Shown here: in pieces, positions 60,006-60,658 of the stretch
Layout: the number at the start of each line of letters is the position of its first letter
Position numbering within the stretch: position 1 is the stretch's first letter
Assembly: GCA_964628185.1 (NCBI GenBank)
Contig: CAZVLQ010000012.1
Location: 1-60,658, forward strand
DNA length: 60,658 bases
Source: CAZVLQ01 sp964628185
GTDB lineage: Bacteria > Pseudomonadota > Zetaproteobacteria > Mariprofundales > Mariprofundaceae
Direction: 5' to 3'
Translations under genes and position numbers: made by a program
Notes under the pieces: generated by a model
What the model was told of the DNA's origin: nothing
Database searches by the model: none
What the model saw: the letters and a program-made list of their open reading frames with translations, nothing else

Positions 60006-60658
60006 TCAGGAATAATCCAGGCCAAGATACCATTCGATGGTTTTGGCCATGCCCGTCTCGAAGGATTCACGGGGATGCCAGCCCGATTCATGCGCCATCT
60101 TGCCTGCATTGATGGCGTAGCGCCAGTCGTGGCCGGGCCGGTCCTTGACGAAGGTGATCAGTGATTCGTGACTTGTGACTTGTGACTCGAGACCATATTC
60201 ATCCATCAGTCGGCAGATCATCCTGGCGATATCGATGTTTGCCCGTTCATTGCCACCGCCGATATTGTAGGTTTCACCCAACCGACCCCTGCGAATCACC
60301 GCATCAATGCCGGCACAGTGGTCTTCCACGTACAGCCAGTCGCGGATATTGCCGCCATCGCCATACACCGGGATCGGCCTGCCCTGCCGGCAACAACGGA
60401 TCACCGCAGGAATGAATTTCTCGGCGTGTTGGCGTGGGCCGTAATTGTTCGAGCAATTGCTGGTTGTGACCGGCAGGCCATAGGTATGGTGCCAGGCACG
60501 CACCAGATGATCGGACGCCGCCTTGCTGGCCGAATAGGGTGAATTCGGCGCATAGGGCGTGGTCTCGGTGAACGGCGGATCGTCCTTGCCAAGCGTACCG
60601 TAAACCTCATCGGTGGAGATATGGTGGAAGCGGAAAGAGGAAAGGACTGAGGACTGAG
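60006..60658 (-). CDS. rfbB: dTDP-glucose 4,6-dehydratase (partial, runs off the window)
   Basis: C-terminal part of RfbB, second step of dTDP-rhamnose synthesis. Visible: HHISTDEVYGTLG with catalytic Thr-Asp-Glu, the YSASKAASDHLVRAWHHTYG active-site Tyr/Lys, NCSNNYGPRQ, WLYVEDHCAGI and VKDRPGHDWRY. Its 5' end lies beyond 60658. Two stretches read as translated repeat sequence: SQVTSHES before the LITFVKDR block and SVLSS just before FRFHHIST, both from family B type DNA. Whether they disturb function is unclear. Confidence 0.9.
   Translation of the reverse strand, partial: QSSVLSSFRFHHISTDEVYGTLGKDDPPFTETTPYAPNSPYSASKAASDHLVRAWHHTYGLPVTTSNCSNNYGPRQHAEKFIPAVIRCCRQGRPIPVYGDGGNIRDWLYVEDHCAGIDAVIRRGRLGETYNIGGGNERANIDIARMICRLMDEYGLESQVTSHESLITFVKDRPGHDWRYAINAGKMAHESGWHPRESFETGMAKTIEWYLGLDYS
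60158..60191. repeat. In-frame family B-like repeat inside rfbB
   Basis: GTGATTCGTGACTTGTGACT and its repetition encode the odd SQVTSHES stretch of RfbB. Confidence 0.6.
60644..60658. repeat. Family B repeat at the window edge, inside rfbB
   Basis: GGACTGAGGACTGAG in the coding strand region just before the STDEVYG motif; it may continue outside the window. Confidence 0.55.

Overview
The window reads as a moderately GC-rich chromosome segment of a Gram-negative bacterium in the Pseudomonadota. Evidence is BamD, an OmpA-type lipoprotein, RNase E, the DNA polymerase III chi subunit, GlnE/GlnB/GlnA nitrogen control, and SPOR-domain and lipoprotein genes. Several gene orders (holC next to valS and pepA, birA-coaX-SPOR, rne divergent from rluC) are gammaproteobacterial in style. 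Others (secF followed by a Mth938-like gene, a PopZ-like segment joined to ValRS) are more usual in alpha- or deep-branching lineages. I place it only as Pseudomonadota of uncertain class. No rRNA, tRNA, CRISPR array or transposase was recognised.

Layout. 260-7575: mgtE, a small Cys-rich secreted peptide, and a tightly coupled minus-strand operon in the order GNAT-like 'thermostable hemolysin', adenylate-forming ligase, haem-oxygenase-fold diiron oxidase, SDR and two secreted TPR proteins, with nrtS beside it. 7792-20387 (plus strand): tgt-yajC-secD-secF-Mth938-queD, a SPOR protein, hemL, hisI-hisE, a Ca/cation antiporter, a P-loop kinase with a sucrose-phosphate-synthase-like glycosyltransferase, HIT and DciA. 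20484-27583: an OmpA-like lipoprotein and rluC on the minus strand, then rne-rluD-pgeF-bamD and an NTF2-like lipoprotein. 27841-37448 (minus): a FAD disulfide oxidoreductase with a TVP38 protein, two small unknowns, valS with an unusual N-terminal extension, holC, PAP2 and pepA. 37586-48152 (minus): glnE, glnA, glnB, nadE, amtB, then queA-PP2C-rpiA. 48363-52342 (plus): membrane protein, nadC, birA, coaX, SPOR protein. 52411-60658: priA, a capD-like epimerase, a HepT/MntA toxin-antitoxin pair, two AAA/DUF4143 ATPase genes (one broken, one intact) and the 3' part of rfbB.

How the genes work together. Three genes (tgt, queD, queA) serve queuosine tRNA modification. amtB, nadE-glnB, glnA and glnE form a nitrogen uptake and regulation block. 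yajC-secDF and bamD serve envelope protein export and assembly. rne, rluC and rluD act on RNA. The 2197-7227 operon looks like a small dedicated pathway that activates, transfers, oxidises and reduces an acyl-type substrate; its product is not known to me.

What stands out. (1) The six-gene operon at 2197-7227. (2) Two AAA/DUF4143 genes, each lying between two copies of the end of a neighbouring gene: 143 bp of the priA 5' end, and about 92 bp of the rfbB 3' end. This suggests an unrecognised way of moving. (3) A family of about 250-bp palindromic elements (five sites, full or reduced) sitting just 3' of genes and sometimes supplying their stop codons. (4) A second repeat family built of CAGT-type units, present in gaps and apparently in frame inside rfbB. 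(5) A PopZ-like segment fused to valyl-tRNA synthetase.
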